This document shows, one piece after another, positions 9,941 through 18,478 of a stretch of 64,000 nucleotides of DNA. Position 1 is the first letter of the stretch. Each line of letters begins with the position of its first letter. The notes under the pieces were generated by a model. The model was not told the DNA's origin. It saw only the letters and a program-made list of their open reading frames with translations, and did no database searches. The stretch covers positions 180,223-244,222 of the forward strand of contig JACKMX010000007.1 of assembly GCA_024235175.1 (NCBI GenBank), read 5' to 3'. A program made the translations under genes and the position numbers. Source of the DNA: Chromatiaceae bacterium (lineage in GTDB: Bacteria > Pseudomonadota > Gammaproteobacteria > Chromatiales > Chromatiaceae).

Positions 9941-10807
9941 TTGAACGCCCTGCGCAGTTTTGAGGCAGCAGCCCGCCTCGGCAGCTTTCAGCAGGCAGCA
10001 GTTGAGCTGTCGGTTACCCCTTCGGCCATCAGCCACCAGATCAAGACGCTGGAGTCCTATCTGGGTGTTGTTCTTTTTCAGCGGGAACGACGCCAGGTTC
10101 TCGTGACCTCAGCGGGAGAGAGATACCTGGGAGTGATCGAGCACGCTTTGGACGAGATCGACATTGCCACACGCCGGCTGATTGCCTCGCCCAGCACCAG
10201 GTCGGTCAATATCAGCGTCGTGCCCGCCTATCTCACGCGCCGTCTGGTACCGCGCATTCGCGAATTCCAGGATCGTTACCCCAATATCGAACTGCGCCTG
10301 AGTGCGCTTAGCGACCGGGTGGATTTCCAGCGTTCGGATACCGATATGGCGATCTATTTCGGGCGCGGGGAGTGGAAAGATCTGAGTGTTCGCTTTCTTC
10401 AGGGAATGTCCCTGGTCCCGGTATGCAGCCCAAGGCTGGAACAGTCGGGAAAACCCCTGAACAGCCCTGAGGACCTGCGTAATCACACGCTGCTGCGCGT
10501 CTCCAGCCGTCCCGACGAATGGAAGCAGATCCTCGACAAGGCCGGCATCGCACGTGCCACGATGAATAAGATCATGACCTTCTCCAGCACCTCATTGGCG
10601 CTGACGGCAGCCATGGAAGGAGCGGGGGTTGCGCTCACCGACTACAAACTGGTGGAGCGCGAACTGGCCTACGGTCAACTGAAGGTTCCTCTCGATCTCA
10701 GGCTGGATACCGAGAACGGCTTCTATCTGGTCTATCCCTGCGACCGCCAGCTCACCTACGGAATGAAAGCCTTTCGCGATTGGATAGTTGCGACTATGGG
10801 GGAGTGA
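9941..10807 (+). CDS. LysR-family transcriptional regulator (GcvA-like)
   Basis: The N-terminal winged helix-turn-helix contains SFEAAARLGSFQQAAVELSV and PSAISHQIKTLE, followed by a LysR substrate-binding domain to residue 288. The best match is the GcvA/AmpR-like branch. TTG at 9941 is the first ordinary start codon, yet the family motif LPPLNALRSFEAAA begins four or five codons earlier in the same frame. A GGAG sequence (9913-9916) sits in front of CTG 9920 and ATC 9923, so a non-standard start is likely. The target genes are unknown; the divergent small protein gene is the natural candidate. Confidence 0.9.
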   Translation: MNALRSFEAAARLGSFQQAAVELSVTPSAISHQIKTLESYLGVVLFQRERRQVLVTSAGERYLGVIEHALDEIDIATRRLIASPSTRSVNISVVPAYLTRRLVPRIREFQDRYPNIELRLSALSDRVDFQRSDTDMAIYFGRGEWKDLSVRFLQGMSLVPVCSPRLEQSGKPLNSPEDLRNHTLLRVSSRPDEWKQILDKAGIARATMNKIMTFSSTSLALTAAMEGAGVALTDYKLVERELAYGQLKVPLDLRLDTENGFYLVYPCDRQLTYGMKAFRDWIVATMGE

Positions 10808-10810
10808 CCG

Positions 10811-10858
10811 GCACCTGCGGATCGAGCGGACAATCCTGACGGATTGTGGCGCAGGTGC
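10811..10858. other. Nested stem-loop between convergent genes
   Basis: Outer arms GCACCTGC (10811-10818) and GCAGGTGC (10851-10858) enclose an inner hairpin ACAATCC/GGATTGT with a 4-base loop. It lies between the convergent LysR gene and the minus-strand gene ending at 10869. It may stop transcription from both sides, but there is no T-run. Confidence 0.5.
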
Positions 10859-10868
10859 AGCCGTGTTA

Positions 10869-11525
10869 TCAGCCTTTCTTGTTCTGCTTCACCAGATAAT
10901 CGAGATAGTCCAGCCGCTGCGCCGAAACTTCGATTCTCTCTTTCAGTTCAGGGCCCGTATCTTCCATGATATGCAGCATATCCTCGTAGAAAAAAACCTC
11001 GAAGCTGTCCAGGTAGCGAATCTGGCGGTTTTTGTCCAGCACCAGATTATCCATACCCCACAGATCGATCAACTTGCCCTCTTTTTCGCGCCACTCCTTG
11101 GCGGCGGATACAAACAGCTCCAGCTGATCACGCGCCTTCGGGTGTTTTCCCAGCAGCGGCAGCGCCTCGTCCTCGTTGGCCGGATTCGCGATATTGAACC
11201 AGGGGGTGTGGGCGTAGGCGAGAACCAGCAGGTTGTGTTCATCGTTGATGAGGGTCCGCACAAACATCGCGGAAGGGATAATGTCACCGAGCTTTTTTCT
11301 AAGCTTCCGGTAATCTCGGTGGTAGATTTCCGCCTCTCTTTTGCTACAGGCGAGCACATGCATTTTTACCACAAAGGCCTTGATCGGGGCCGATTTCTTT
11401 CTTCTATAACCGCCGGTTTGAAAAACCTTGCAATGTGCCCCCCGCACCGAGATCAAAGTTGCCGGAAGTTTTTCAATGTCAATGCAGGAGACTCTGGTGG
11501 AGATTCGATCGTTTTCTCTGGACAT
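10869..11525 (-). CDS. Hypothetical protein with protein-kinase-like features
   Basis: 218 residues with no family I can name with certainty. The C-terminal half has DLWGMDNLVLDKNRQIRYLD, whose spacing recalls the catalytic and metal-binding loops of atypical kinases (HxDxxxxN ... xxxID) such as the YrbL/RIO-like and aminoglycoside phosphotransferase groups. The N-terminal half (VVKMHVLACSKREAEIYHRDYRKL) could supply the lysine and glutamate of an ATP site. A YrbL-like protein is the best guess. It lies convergent with the LysR gene and upstream of the repeat adjoining nei on the same strand. Confidence 0.5.
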   Translation of the reverse strand: MSRENDRISTRVSCIDIEKLPATLISVRGAHCKVFQTGGYRRKKSAPIKAFVVKMHVLACSKREAEIYHRDYRKLRKKLGDIIPSAMFVRTLINDEHNLLVLAYAHTPWFNIANPANEDEALPLLGKHPKARDQLELFVSAAKEWREKEGKLIDLWGMDNLVLDKNRQIRYLDSFEVFFYEDMLHIMEDTGPELKERIEVSAQRLDYLDYLVKQNKKG

Positions 11526-11557
11526 GGCGGCGCAGTATATAGTGCTAAAGGGGACTG

Positions 11558-11616
11558 CTAAAGGGGACAGATCTATTAAGTCGACTTAGACTTAAATAGA
11601 TCTACTCTACCCTTTA
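11558..11616. repeat. Palindrome of the CTAAAGGGGACAGATCTATT family, copy 1
   Basis: Left arm (CTAAAGGGGACAGATCTATT...) and a diverged right arm (...AATAGATCT...CCCTTTAG) flank a GTCGAC-containing centre. The first bases of the element are also tandemly doubled at 11544-11565. The right arm contains the nei stop codon (11607-11609). A near-perfect second copy lies on the other side of nei, split by an insertion sequence. Confidence 0.8.
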
Positions 11617-12437
11617 GCCGCGGGCTGGCATTTCGGGCAGACATAACATGACTGACTGCCGATTTTGCGTTTCCGGATCAGCGTTGCGCAGCGGTAACAG
11701 GGCAGCCCCTCGCGGCGGAACAGGTTGAACCTGGCCCGTTCAAAACTGGCGCCGTTTTTCATCAGAAACTCGGCGCGCGCCAGATCGCTGGTGATCCCGC
11801 CGGTTGCATAGGATTGCCGTGGCAGTTCGATGATCGCCTGCGCCAGTGCGGCGAGCTGCTCCTGTGAACACTCCTTGGGTTTCAGCCCGGGATCGACTTC
11901 GGCCAGAAACAGAATTTCGCAGCGCAGATAGTTTCCCAGGCCGGCAACGAACGACTGATCGGTCAGCAGCAGACCCAGCCGCCTGTTGACGAACGGTTTG
12001 GCCAGCAGCCGCTGCAGCACCTCATCCGCGGAGCTGGTCGCCGCCAGCACATCCGGTCCGAGCCTGGAGAGAAACGGATGCTGCTGCAGCTGGTCCGGAT
12101 CGAGCACCTGGATATCTGAGGCACTGTAGAGCAGTGCCGACCTGTTGCTGGTGTGTATGGCCAGCCGCAGCTGCCTTTCATTCTCCGGGTACTGATAGGC
12201 AGGTACCGTAAACCAGCGGCCATACAGTTGATTGTGGCTGAACGTTGTCAACCCGTTGTCAAACCCGATCAGCATTGCCTTGCCTCGGGTGGAAACTCGG
12301 ACCACCTCACGTCCGCTCAGGAGCGGCTCGAAGCGCTTCAGCGGCTCCAGGCCGAACCTGACTTCAAGCGCGGTTTTTCCCAGTATCGCGTCGCTCACCG
12401 CATCCGCGGCACGGCGTATCTCGGGTCCCTCGGGCAT
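11607..12437 (-). CDS. nei: Endonuclease VIII (Nei), DNA glycosylase/AP lyase
   Basis: 276 residues beginning MPEGPEIRRAAD, which supplies catalytic Pro2 and Glu3, with segments RGKAMLIGF, SHNQLYGRW, YSASDIQVLD and LGNYLRCEIL characteristic of E. coli Nei rather than Fpg. The C-terminal zinc finger is present (CYRC ... CPKC). It removes oxidised pyrimidines from DNA and cleaves the abasic site by beta/delta elimination. The stop codon falls inside a palindromic repeat arm, and another copy of the repeat sits about 60 bases upstream of the start, so the gene is bracketed by repeats. Confidence 0.93.
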   Translation of the reverse strand: MPEGPEIRRAADAVSDAILGKTALEVRFGLEPLKRFEPLLSGREVVRVSTRGKAMLIGFDNGLTTFSHNQLYGRWFTVPAYQYPENERQLRLAIHTSNRSALLYSASDIQVLDPDQLQQHPFLSRLGPDVLAATSSADEVLQRLLAKPFVNRRLGLLLTDQSFVAGLGNYLRCEILFLAEVDPGLKPKECSQEQLAALAQAIIELPRQSYATGGITSDLARAEFLMKNGASFERARFNLFRREGLPCYRCATLIRKRKIGSQSCYVCPKCQPAAKG

Positions 12438-12525
12438 GTTGACTCCTGTGTTGCTTGTCTGGCGGACGATGAGGTTTTCGGCCGATTATCCCACATGCTA
12501 AAGGGGACAGATCTATTTAAGTCGA

Positions 12526-14158
12526 CCCGTTAGTTGCATAAAAAATGCGTCAAAAACTACGCGAACCCATTTATCTACGCGCTGTGCTGGACGTCATACG
12601 CTTGTAGCTGGAGTTCACCAATAGTGCGATCCAGAAAATACCAAAAAATGATGCGACAAAATGGCGTTCAGCAATAAAAAAACGATCCCTGAGTTGGTAA
12701 AATTGGAGGCACCACACCAAACCAATGAACCAACGGAGACCGTTTGGATGAAGTGTAGCAAAGCCAGCGTTCATCGCAAAACACATCGCATTCCCGAGAT
12801 TCGATTCGAAGACCAACGCCTGAGCTCTTTTGCCGGTCTGGTCCTGTTTCAAGCGTTGTTCAATCGGCTCGGATTGAAAGAACAACTCACGGGCTGTTTC
12901 CGGCATCTGAAGGTCAGCCCAATCTTTGGTCATGGTCTCACCGTACTGCTGCTGATCGTCCATCTTCTGCTGGGATACCGGCGACTTCAGGATATGCGTT
13001 ACTACAAGGATGACCCCATGGTGCGCCGTCTGTTGGGAATCGCTCGTCTGCCGGATGTCGCGACGGTCAGCCGTACGCTGGCGGGGATGGACAGCCGCAG
13101 CGTGGACAAGCTGCGCCGACTCAACAGGCAACAGGTTCTGCAACGCCTTGATGATCTTGGCCTGGCACGGATTACCTTGGATTTCGACGGCTCGGTACTC
13201 GCCACCGGTCGTTTCGCCGAAGGCACGGCGGTGGGTTTCAACCGCAAGAAGAAGGGGCAACGCAGCTACTATCCGCTGTTCTGCACATTGGCGCAGACCG
13301 GCCAAGTATTCGATGTTTGGCATCGTCCCGGTAATGTGCATGACTCCAACGGCGCCCAGGCATTCATCCTGGAATGTGTCCAGGAAATACGCGCTGTTCT
13401 GCCCAGGGCCAAAATTGAAGTACGGATGGATAGCGCCTTCTTCTCGGATGCCATCATCGGCATGCTCAATGCCGAAGGCGTTGAATTCAGCATCAGTGTG
13501 CCCTTTGAGCGTTTCACCGAACTCAAGGGCATGATAGAACGGCGGAAACGCTGGCATCGCTTGGGTGATCGATGTGATTTTTTCGAGCACCGCTGGAAAC
13601 CTAAAAAATGGCACACAAAACAGCGTTTTCTCTTTATCCGTACCGGAAACCGGAAACAGTATAAGGAACCGATTCAACTGGATCTGTTCATCCCCTATGA
13701 ATACGGCCACGACTTCAAGGTGATCATCACCAATAAGCGTCTCAGTGCCAGAAAAGTGTTGCGCTATCACAACGGCCGCGGTGCCCAGGAGGGTATTTTC
13801 GCTGAGTTGAAGTCGCAGACCCAGATGGACTATGTTCCGACCCGAAGACAAGCGGGGAATCAGGTGTTTGTACTGGCAGCGATGTTGGTGCATAACCTCA
13901 ACCGGGAAATGCAGATGCTCACCAACGAACAGCAATGCGCTACCACTGAACGACGTGCACCGCTGTGGCACTTTACACGGCTCGGCACTCTGCGGCGTCA
14001 ACTGATTCAGCGAGCCGGACGGCTGACCAGGCCTCAAGGGACCTTGACTTTGACGATGAGCGTTAATCCAGCTGTCAAATCCGAGTTGTTGCATTATTTG
14101 GATGTGCTCAAACAAGTAGCTTGATTCCGTTTTCGTCAGAATTTATGCAATGAATGGG
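12526..14158 (+). mobile_element. IS1380-family insertion sequence, copy 1
   Basis: 1633 bp with imperfect terminal inverted repeats (left CCCGTTAGTTGCATAAA, right end reading inwards CCCATTCATTGCATAAA) and a 4-bp target duplication TCGA at 12522-12525 and 14159-14162. It carries a single intact transposase gene. The copy at 16698-18330 has the same length and ends in opposite orientation. Confidence 0.92.
12661..14124 (+). CDS. IS1380-family transposase (copy 1)
   Basis: 487 residues, full length for the family. The DDE-type core is visible: first Asp in TLDFDGSVLATG, a second in VRMDSAFFS, and the late segment GRGAQEGIFAELKSQTQMDYVP with the catalytic Glu. It moves the element by cut-and-paste. 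The protein is identical to that encoded at 16732-18195. A 514-codon open frame on the opposite strand covers the same bases and is a shadow caused by codon bias. Confidence 0.95.
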   Translation: MAFSNKKTIPELVKLEAPHQTNEPTETVWMKCSKASVHRKTHRIPEIRFEDQRLSSFAGLVLFQALFNRLGLKEQLTGCFRHLKVSPIFGHGLTVLLLIVHLLLGYRRLQDMRYYKDDPMVRRLLGIARLPDVATVSRTLAGMDSRSVDKLRRLNRQQVLQRLDDLGLARITLDFDGSVLATGRFAEGTAVGFNRKKKGQRSYYPLFCTLAQTGQVFDVWHRPGNVHDSNGAQAFILECVQEIRAVLPRAKIEVRMDSAFFSDAIIGMLNAEGVEFSISVPFERFTELKGMIERRKRWHRLGDRCDFFEHRWKPKKWHTKQRFLFIRTGNRKQYKEPIQLDLFIPYEYGHDFKVIITNKRLSARKVLRYHNGRGAQEGIFAELKSQTQMDYVPTRRQAGNQVFVLAAMLVHNLNREMQMLTNEQQCATTERRAPLWHFTRLGTLRRQLIQRAGRLTRPQGTLTLTMSVNPAVKSELLHYLDVLKQVA

Positions 14159-14212
14159 TCGACTCAGACTTAAATAGATCTGTCCCCTTTAGCAGGTTAG
14201 AATAGCAGGCTT

Positions 14213-15511
14213 ATGCAACGCCCCGAACTGCTCTCACCCGCCGGCACGCTCAAGAACATGCGCTACGCATTCGCATTCGGTGCCGACGCCGTCTATGCCG
14301 GATTGCCGCGCTACAGTCTGCGTGTGCGCAACAACGATTTTCTGGAGCAGAACCTGCAGACCGGGATAGCCGAGGCGCATGATCTGGGCAGAAGATTCTA
14401 TCTTGCCTGCAACCTGATGCCGCACGGGGCCAAGCTGAAAACTTTCATGGCCGACATTACACCGGTTATAGCGATGAATCCGGATGCGCTGATCATGTCC
14501 GATCCGGGACTGATCATGCTGGTGAGAGAGCGCTGGCCGGAGTTGCCGATCCATCTGTCGGTGCAGGCCAATACCGTCAACTCGGCCGCGGTGCGCTTCT
14601 GGCAGCAGACCGGAGTAACGCGGGTAATACTGTCGCGCGAGCTCTCGCTCGACGAGGTGGCCGAGATTCGCCAGGCCTCTCCCGGCATCGAGCTGGAGGT
14701 GTTCGTACACGGTGCGCTCTGCATCGCCTACTCGGGGCGCTGCCTGCTCTCGGGTTATTTCAACCACCGCGATGCCAACCAGGGCAGCTGCACCAACTCC
14801 TGCCGCTGGGACTACAAGGTCGGCACCGGCTGCGGCGGGGAGGAGAGCAGCGGCATCTCCCAGTCCGGCCACCGTCGCCACCCGGAGGCGGATCAAGCCT
14901 ATCTGCTGGAAGAGCAGGAGCGCCCGGGAGAGTTTATGCCGGTGTTCGAGGATGAGATGGGCACCTACATCATGAACTCGAAAGATCTGCGCGCGGTGGA
15001 GCATGTGCAGCGTCTGGTCGACATAGGAGTGGACTGTCTGAAGATAGAGGGCCGCACCAAGTCCCACTACTACACGGCGCGCACAACACGGGTCTACCGA
15101 AGCGCGATCGAGGATGCGTTGGCCGCCAGGCCTTTCCGGGTAGAGCTGATGGGTGAGCTGGAGAGTCTTGCCAGCCGCGGCTATACCGACGGCTTTTTTC
15201 AACGCCATGAAACCCACGAACTGCAGAACTACCGTGAAAGCGCATCGCGCAGTACGCGCCAGCAGTTTGTGGCGGAAGTATCCGATTTCGACAGCGCCTC
15301 GGGTCAGCTGCTGTTGGAGGTCAAAAACAAGTTAAAAGTGGGCGACCGGCTGGAGCTGCTGACTCCTGCCGGCAGCCAAACCTTCCGCCTGGAAACAATG
15401 AAGGATCTCGATGGCGGGCCGATGGAGGAGGCGCCGGGCGGCGGCTACCGTGTGCGAATCCCATCTCCGGTGGATGATCCCAGCATGGGGTTGATCGCCA
15501 AGTTTCTTTGA
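14213..15511 (+). CDS. trhP: Peptidase U32-family tRNA hydroxylation protein (TrhP/YegQ)
   Basis: 432 residues beginning with PELLSPAGTLKNMRYAFAFGADAVYAG, and containing the U32 signature ElEVFVHGALCIAYSGRCLLSGY and the Cys-rich segment (SCTNSCRWDY). This matches E. coli YegQ, now known as TrhP, which with other factors makes the 5-hydroxyuridine of wobble uridine 34 in tRNA. The C-terminal domain after about residue 350 is also present. It lies between the two inverted IS copies; its 5' side is the split palindrome, only about 19 bases away. Confidence 0.92.
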   Translation: MQRPELLSPAGTLKNMRYAFAFGADAVYAGLPRYSLRVRNNDFLEQNLQTGIAEAHDLGRRFYLACNLMPHGAKLKTFMADITPVIAMNPDALIMSDPGLIMLVRERWPELPIHLSVQANTVNSAAVRFWQQTGVTRVILSRELSLDEVAEIRQASPGIELEVFVHGALCIAYSGRCLLSGYFNHRDANQGSCTNSCRWDYKVGTGCGGEESSGISQSGHRRHPEADQAYLLEEQERPGEFMPVFEDEMGTYIMNSKDLRAVEHVQRLVDIGVDCLKIEGRTKSHYYTARTTRVYRSAIEDALAARPFRVELMGELESLASRGYTDGFFQRHETHELQNYRESASRSTRQQFVAEVSDFDSASGQLLLEVKNKLKVGDRLELLTPAGSQTFRLETMKDLDGGPMEEAPGGGYRVRIPSPVDDPSMGLIAKFL

Positions 15512-15597
15512 GGTGTCAGGAGTCGGCGTCAATTTAAAAGGCTTCTCCGACAAATTCCGCCAGCAGCGGATGATTGGATGTATGCCAGCCCGAGTAG

Positions 15598-15622
15598 GGC
15601 GGATCCGGACAGGGGATCCGCC
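15598..15622. other. Stem-loop after vapC
   Basis: A perfect 9-bp stem GGCGGATCC/GGATCCGCC with a 7-base loop, directly after the stop codon of the minus-strand vapC. It lacks a T-run, so it is a weak terminator candidate. Confidence 0.5.
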
Positions 15623-15623
15623 A

Positions 15624-16016
15624 TCAGAGCCAATCTACGGTTTTCAGCTTGGGGATCCGCTTAAACTCTTTAGTATTACTCGTCACGAGTATGCCCTGCC
15701 TGCTGAGCGCCGTACCCGCAATCATGACATCGTATGGACCTATCGGTGTTCCTCTCTTTTCCAAAGAAGCACGAACAGATGCGGAGTGTTTCGCCTCCTC
15801 TTCGCCGAAGCTCAATATCTCCACCAAGTCACATAACGCTTTTAATTGCGCCATCCTTTTCCTGGGGGAAGTGGATTTGGCAATGCCATACTCAAGTTCA
15901 TATAAAACCACCGCGGGAATCCCGATCTCTTTCGGAGATACCGCAAGCAATCTATCCGCCACATTACCTATGCCCTTGAAAAAATAGATTAATGTATTTG
16001 TATCGAGGATATACAC
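15624..16016 (-). CDS. VapC-type PIN-domain toxin
   Basis: 130 residues of the VapC tRNA(fMet)-endonuclease-like PIN group. Acidic residues expected at the active site are visible: Asp in YILDTNTLIY, Glu in VLYELEYGIAKS, and Asp in GPYDVMIAGTAL. It starts at GTG 16016, whose G is the last base of the antitoxin stop codon (TAGTG overlap), the standard coupling for vapBC. As a toxin it would cleave RNA unless bound by the upstream antitoxin. Confidence 0.9.
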   Translation of the reverse strand: MYILDTNTLIYFFKGIGNVADRLLAVSPKEIGIPAVVLYELEYGIAKSTSPRKRMAQLKALCDLVEILSFGEEEAKHSASVRASLEKRGTPIGPYDVMIAGTALSRQGILVTSNTKEFKRIPKLKTVDWL

Positions 16017-16246
16017 TAAAGCGCCTCTCGATCGACATCCTTACCAAGATTCGCTCTGTTTTCCTTGGTCAATGGCAGATCCTTCCACGTGCCGGCAAGC
16101 CGTGCTATTGATTCAGGCCACTCACCGGCCACTTTTTCCTTAATCAAACCAGCTATCCACTTACTCTTTGACAGGTGTTCAGACTTTGCCGCAGCAGCCA
16201 TTTTTTTCTCAATTTCATCTTCCAGATATATAGTCACCTGTCCCAT
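16016..16246 (-). CDS. VapB-like antitoxin (ribbon-helix-helix)
   Basis: 76 residues: a short beta strand (MGQVTIYLEDEIEKKMAAAA) and helix typical of CopG/RHH DNA-binding antitoxins, then a C-terminal tail (LAGTWKDLPLTKE...) of the kind that wraps the toxin. It is translationally coupled to the PIN toxin. RHH antitoxins usually repress their own promoter. Confidence 0.85.
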   Translation of the reverse strand: MGQVTIYLEDEIEKKMAAAAKSEHLSKSKWIAGLIKEKVAGEWPESIARLAGTWKDLPLTKENRANLGKDVDREAL

Positions 16247-16300
16247 GTTTTCACCTCATTCAAACACTTATAAATATAATTATATGTGCAGATTAAGATC

Positions 16301-16456
16301 TGTCAAAATGTGAGGTAACTACTCGCACGGCCCAAGGTGAAGCCATTTGGATAGATCGGTAGTTTCAAATAAGGGCCTAGGGCCAAGAGCCGAGGATCAA
16401 AAGGAACTGCGATCGGTTTTTCCTGGGTTCTTGGCCCTCAGCCCTTACAGCTTGTT
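16301..16456. repeat. Dispersed ~150-bp repeat, copy A
   Basis: This non-coding block matches 35345-35498 in inverted orientation over its whole length, with scattered substitutions. Shared words include TAGATCGGTAGTTTCAAAT and CGATCGGTTTTTCC. Internally it contains a palindrome (AGGGCCAAGAGCC...GGATC...GGCCCTCAGCCC). It lies between vapB and the second IS. It may be a MITE-like element or a structured RNA; no terminal duplications could be defined by eye. Confidence 0.8.
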
Positions 16457-16466
16457 GTCGCATTGA

Positions 16467-16640
16467 GCTATCACTAATCCGCCGCACCCTTCTGTTGAAA
16501 TTCGTCGTAAAGATGGTTCCATTTTCTCGCTAAAGTCCAAGGCCAGAAAGTCAAAGTCTCCATTTGATATTGCTGGCGTGAAAACCAGGGCAACTACACA
16601 AGATATAGTCGATGCGGTCAGGGAATCGAGGATGGGCTGA
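16467..16640 (+). pseudogene. Remnant of a Phd/AbrB-type antitoxin C-terminus
   Basis: An open frame without a start codon reads PSVEIRRKDGSIFSLKSKAR and ends TTQDIVDAVRESRMG. The ending resembles the C-terminal tail of type II antitoxins (DIVDAVRxxR). An in-frame stop at 16464 closes it upstream, so the N-terminus has been lost. It adjoins dispersed repeat copy A and is about 55 bases from the second IS. No toxin follows. Confidence 0.45.
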
Positions 16641-16697
16641 CAAAGCGTTTAATCCGGTACATTTTACCTGCCAGCCCAAACCTGACTCCTGTGTCAA

Positions 16698-18330
16698 CCC
16701 ATTCATTGCATAAATTCTGACGAAAACGGAATCAAGCTACTTGTTTGAGCACATCCAAATAATGCAACAACTCGGATTTGACAGCTGGATTAACGCTCAT
16801 CGTCAAAGTCAAGGTCCCTTGAGGCCTGGTCAGCCGTCCGGCTCGCTGAATCAGTTGACGCCGCAGAGTGCCGAGCCGTGTAAAGTGCCACAGCGGTGCA
16901 CGTCGTTCAGTGGTAGCGCATTGCTGTTCGTTGGTGAGCATCTGCATTTCCCGGTTGAGGTTATGCACCAACATCGCTGCCAGTACAAACACCTGATTCC
17001 CCGCTTGTCTTCGGGTCGGAACATAGTCCATCTGGGTCTGCGACTTCAACTCAGCGAAAATACCCTCCTGGGCACCGCGGCCGTTGTGATAGCGCAACAC
17101 TTTTCTGGCACTGAGACGCTTATTGGTGATGATCACCTTGAAGTCGTGGCCGTATTCATAGGGGATGAACAGATCCAGTTGAATCGGTTCCTTATACTGT
17201 TTCCGGTTTCCGGTACGGATAAAGAGAAAACGCTGTTTTGTGTGCCATTTTTTAGGTTTCCAGCGGTGCTCGAAAAAATCACATCGATCACCCAAGCGAT
17301 GCCAGCGTTTCCGCCGTTCTATCATGCCCTTGAGTTCGGTGAAACGCTCAAAGGGCACACTGATGCTGAATTCAACGCCTTCGGCATTGAGCATGCCGAT
17401 GATGGCATCCGAGAAGAAGGCGCTATCCATCCGTACTTCAATTTTGGCCCTGGGCAGAACAGCGCGTATTTCCTGGACACATTCCAGGATGAATGCCTGG
17501 GCGCCGTTGGAGTCATGCACATTACCGGGACGATGCCAAACATCGAATACTTGGCCGGTCTGCGCCAATGTGCAGAACAGCGGATAGTAGCTGCGTTGCC
17601 CCTTCTTCTTGCGGTTGAAACCCACCGCCGTGCCTTCGGCGAAACGACCGGTGGCGAGTACCGAGCCGTCGAAATCCAAGGTAATCCGTGCCAGGCCAAG
17701 ATCATCAAGGCGTTGCAGAACCTGTTGCCTGTTGAGTCGGCGCAGCTTGTCCACGCTGCGGCTGTCCATCCCCGCCAGCGTACGGCTGACCGTCGCGACA
17801 TCCGGCAGACGAGCGATTCCCAACAGACGGCGCACCATGGGGTCATCCTTGTAGTAACGCATATCCTGAAGTCGCCGGTATCCCAGCAGAAGATGGACGA
17901 TCAGCAGCAGTACGGTGAGACCATGACCAAAGATTGGGCTGACCTTCAGATGCCGGAAACAGCCCGTGAGTTGTTCTTTCAATCCGAGCCGATTGAACAA
18001 CGCTTGAAACAGGACCAGACCGGCAAAAGAGCTCAGGCGTTGGTCTTCGAATCGAATCTCGGGAATGCGATGTGTTTTGCGATGAACGCTGGCTTTGCTA
18101 CACTTCATCCAAACGGTCTCCGTTGGTTCATTGGTTTGGTGTGGTGCCTCCAATTTTACCAACTCAGGGATCGTTTTTTTATTGCTGAACGCCATTTTGT
18201 CGCATCATTTTTTGGTATTTTCTGGATCGCACTATTGGTGAACTCCAGCTACAAGCGTATGACGTCCAGCACAGCGCGTAGATAAATGGGTTCGCGTAGT
18301 TTTTGACGCATTTTTTATGCAACTAACGGG
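16698..18330 (-). mobile_element. IS1380-family insertion sequence, copy 2 (inverted)
   Basis: 1633 bp, the same length and ends as the copy at 12526-14158 but reversed. It has a 4-bp target duplication TCAA at 16694-16697 and 18331-18334. Each copy has its own matched duplication, so they were two separate insertions and the 2.5-kb segment between them has not been inverted since. Confidence 0.92.
16732..18195 (-). CDS. IS1380-family transposase (copy 2)
   Basis: 487 residues, identical to the transposase at 12661-14124 and on the opposite strand, with the same DDE motifs and intact length. Identity indicates recent transposition or gene conversion. Confidence 0.95.
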   Translation of the reverse strand: MAFSNKKTIPELVKLEAPHQTNEPTETVWMKCSKASVHRKTHRIPEIRFEDQRLSSFAGLVLFQALFNRLGLKEQLTGCFRHLKVSPIFGHGLTVLLLIVHLLLGYRRLQDMRYYKDDPMVRRLLGIARLPDVATVSRTLAGMDSRSVDKLRRLNRQQVLQRLDDLGLARITLDFDGSVLATGRFAEGTAVGFNRKKKGQRSYYPLFCTLAQTGQVFDVWHRPGNVHDSNGAQAFILECVQEIRAVLPRAKIEVRMDSAFFSDAIIGMLNAEGVEFSISVPFERFTELKGMIERRKRWHRLGDRCDFFEHRWKPKKWHTKQRFLFIRTGNRKQYKEPIQLDLFIPYEYGHDFKVIITNKRLSARKVLRYHNGRGAQEGIFAELKSQTQMDYVPTRRQAGNQVFVLAAMLVHNLNREMQMLTNEQQCATTERRAPLWHFTRLGTLRRQLIQRAGRLTRPQGTLTLTMSVNPAVKSELLHYLDVLKQVA

Positions 18331-18478
18331 TCAATGCAGCGGAAATCCGGAAATTGCACAGCGGAAAGCCGTTTACGAACGGAAGGAAGGAAACCCGAGA
18401 ATCCACCGCAGTACAACCATTCCCTAGTAACGAAATAATTTCCTGAAAACGACTGCGCCATACCTATATAATGCGCGG

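Larger units (their letters stand above)
12496..14194. repeat. Palindrome copy 2, split at its centre by the IS element
   Basis: Arms 12496-12523 and 14167-14194 are perfect 28-base reverse complements (TGCTAAAGGGGACAGATC...). They are separated only by a short centre plus the inserted IS1380-type element. Before insertion the element would have been a compact hairpin like the one at 11558-11616. Confidence 0.85.

Noticed and set aside
12571..14115. 514-codon open frame antisense to transposase copy 1 (and its twin 16741-18285)
   Set aside because: It exactly shadows the transposase, has no domain pattern and no ribosome site; it is a by-product of codon use on the real strand.
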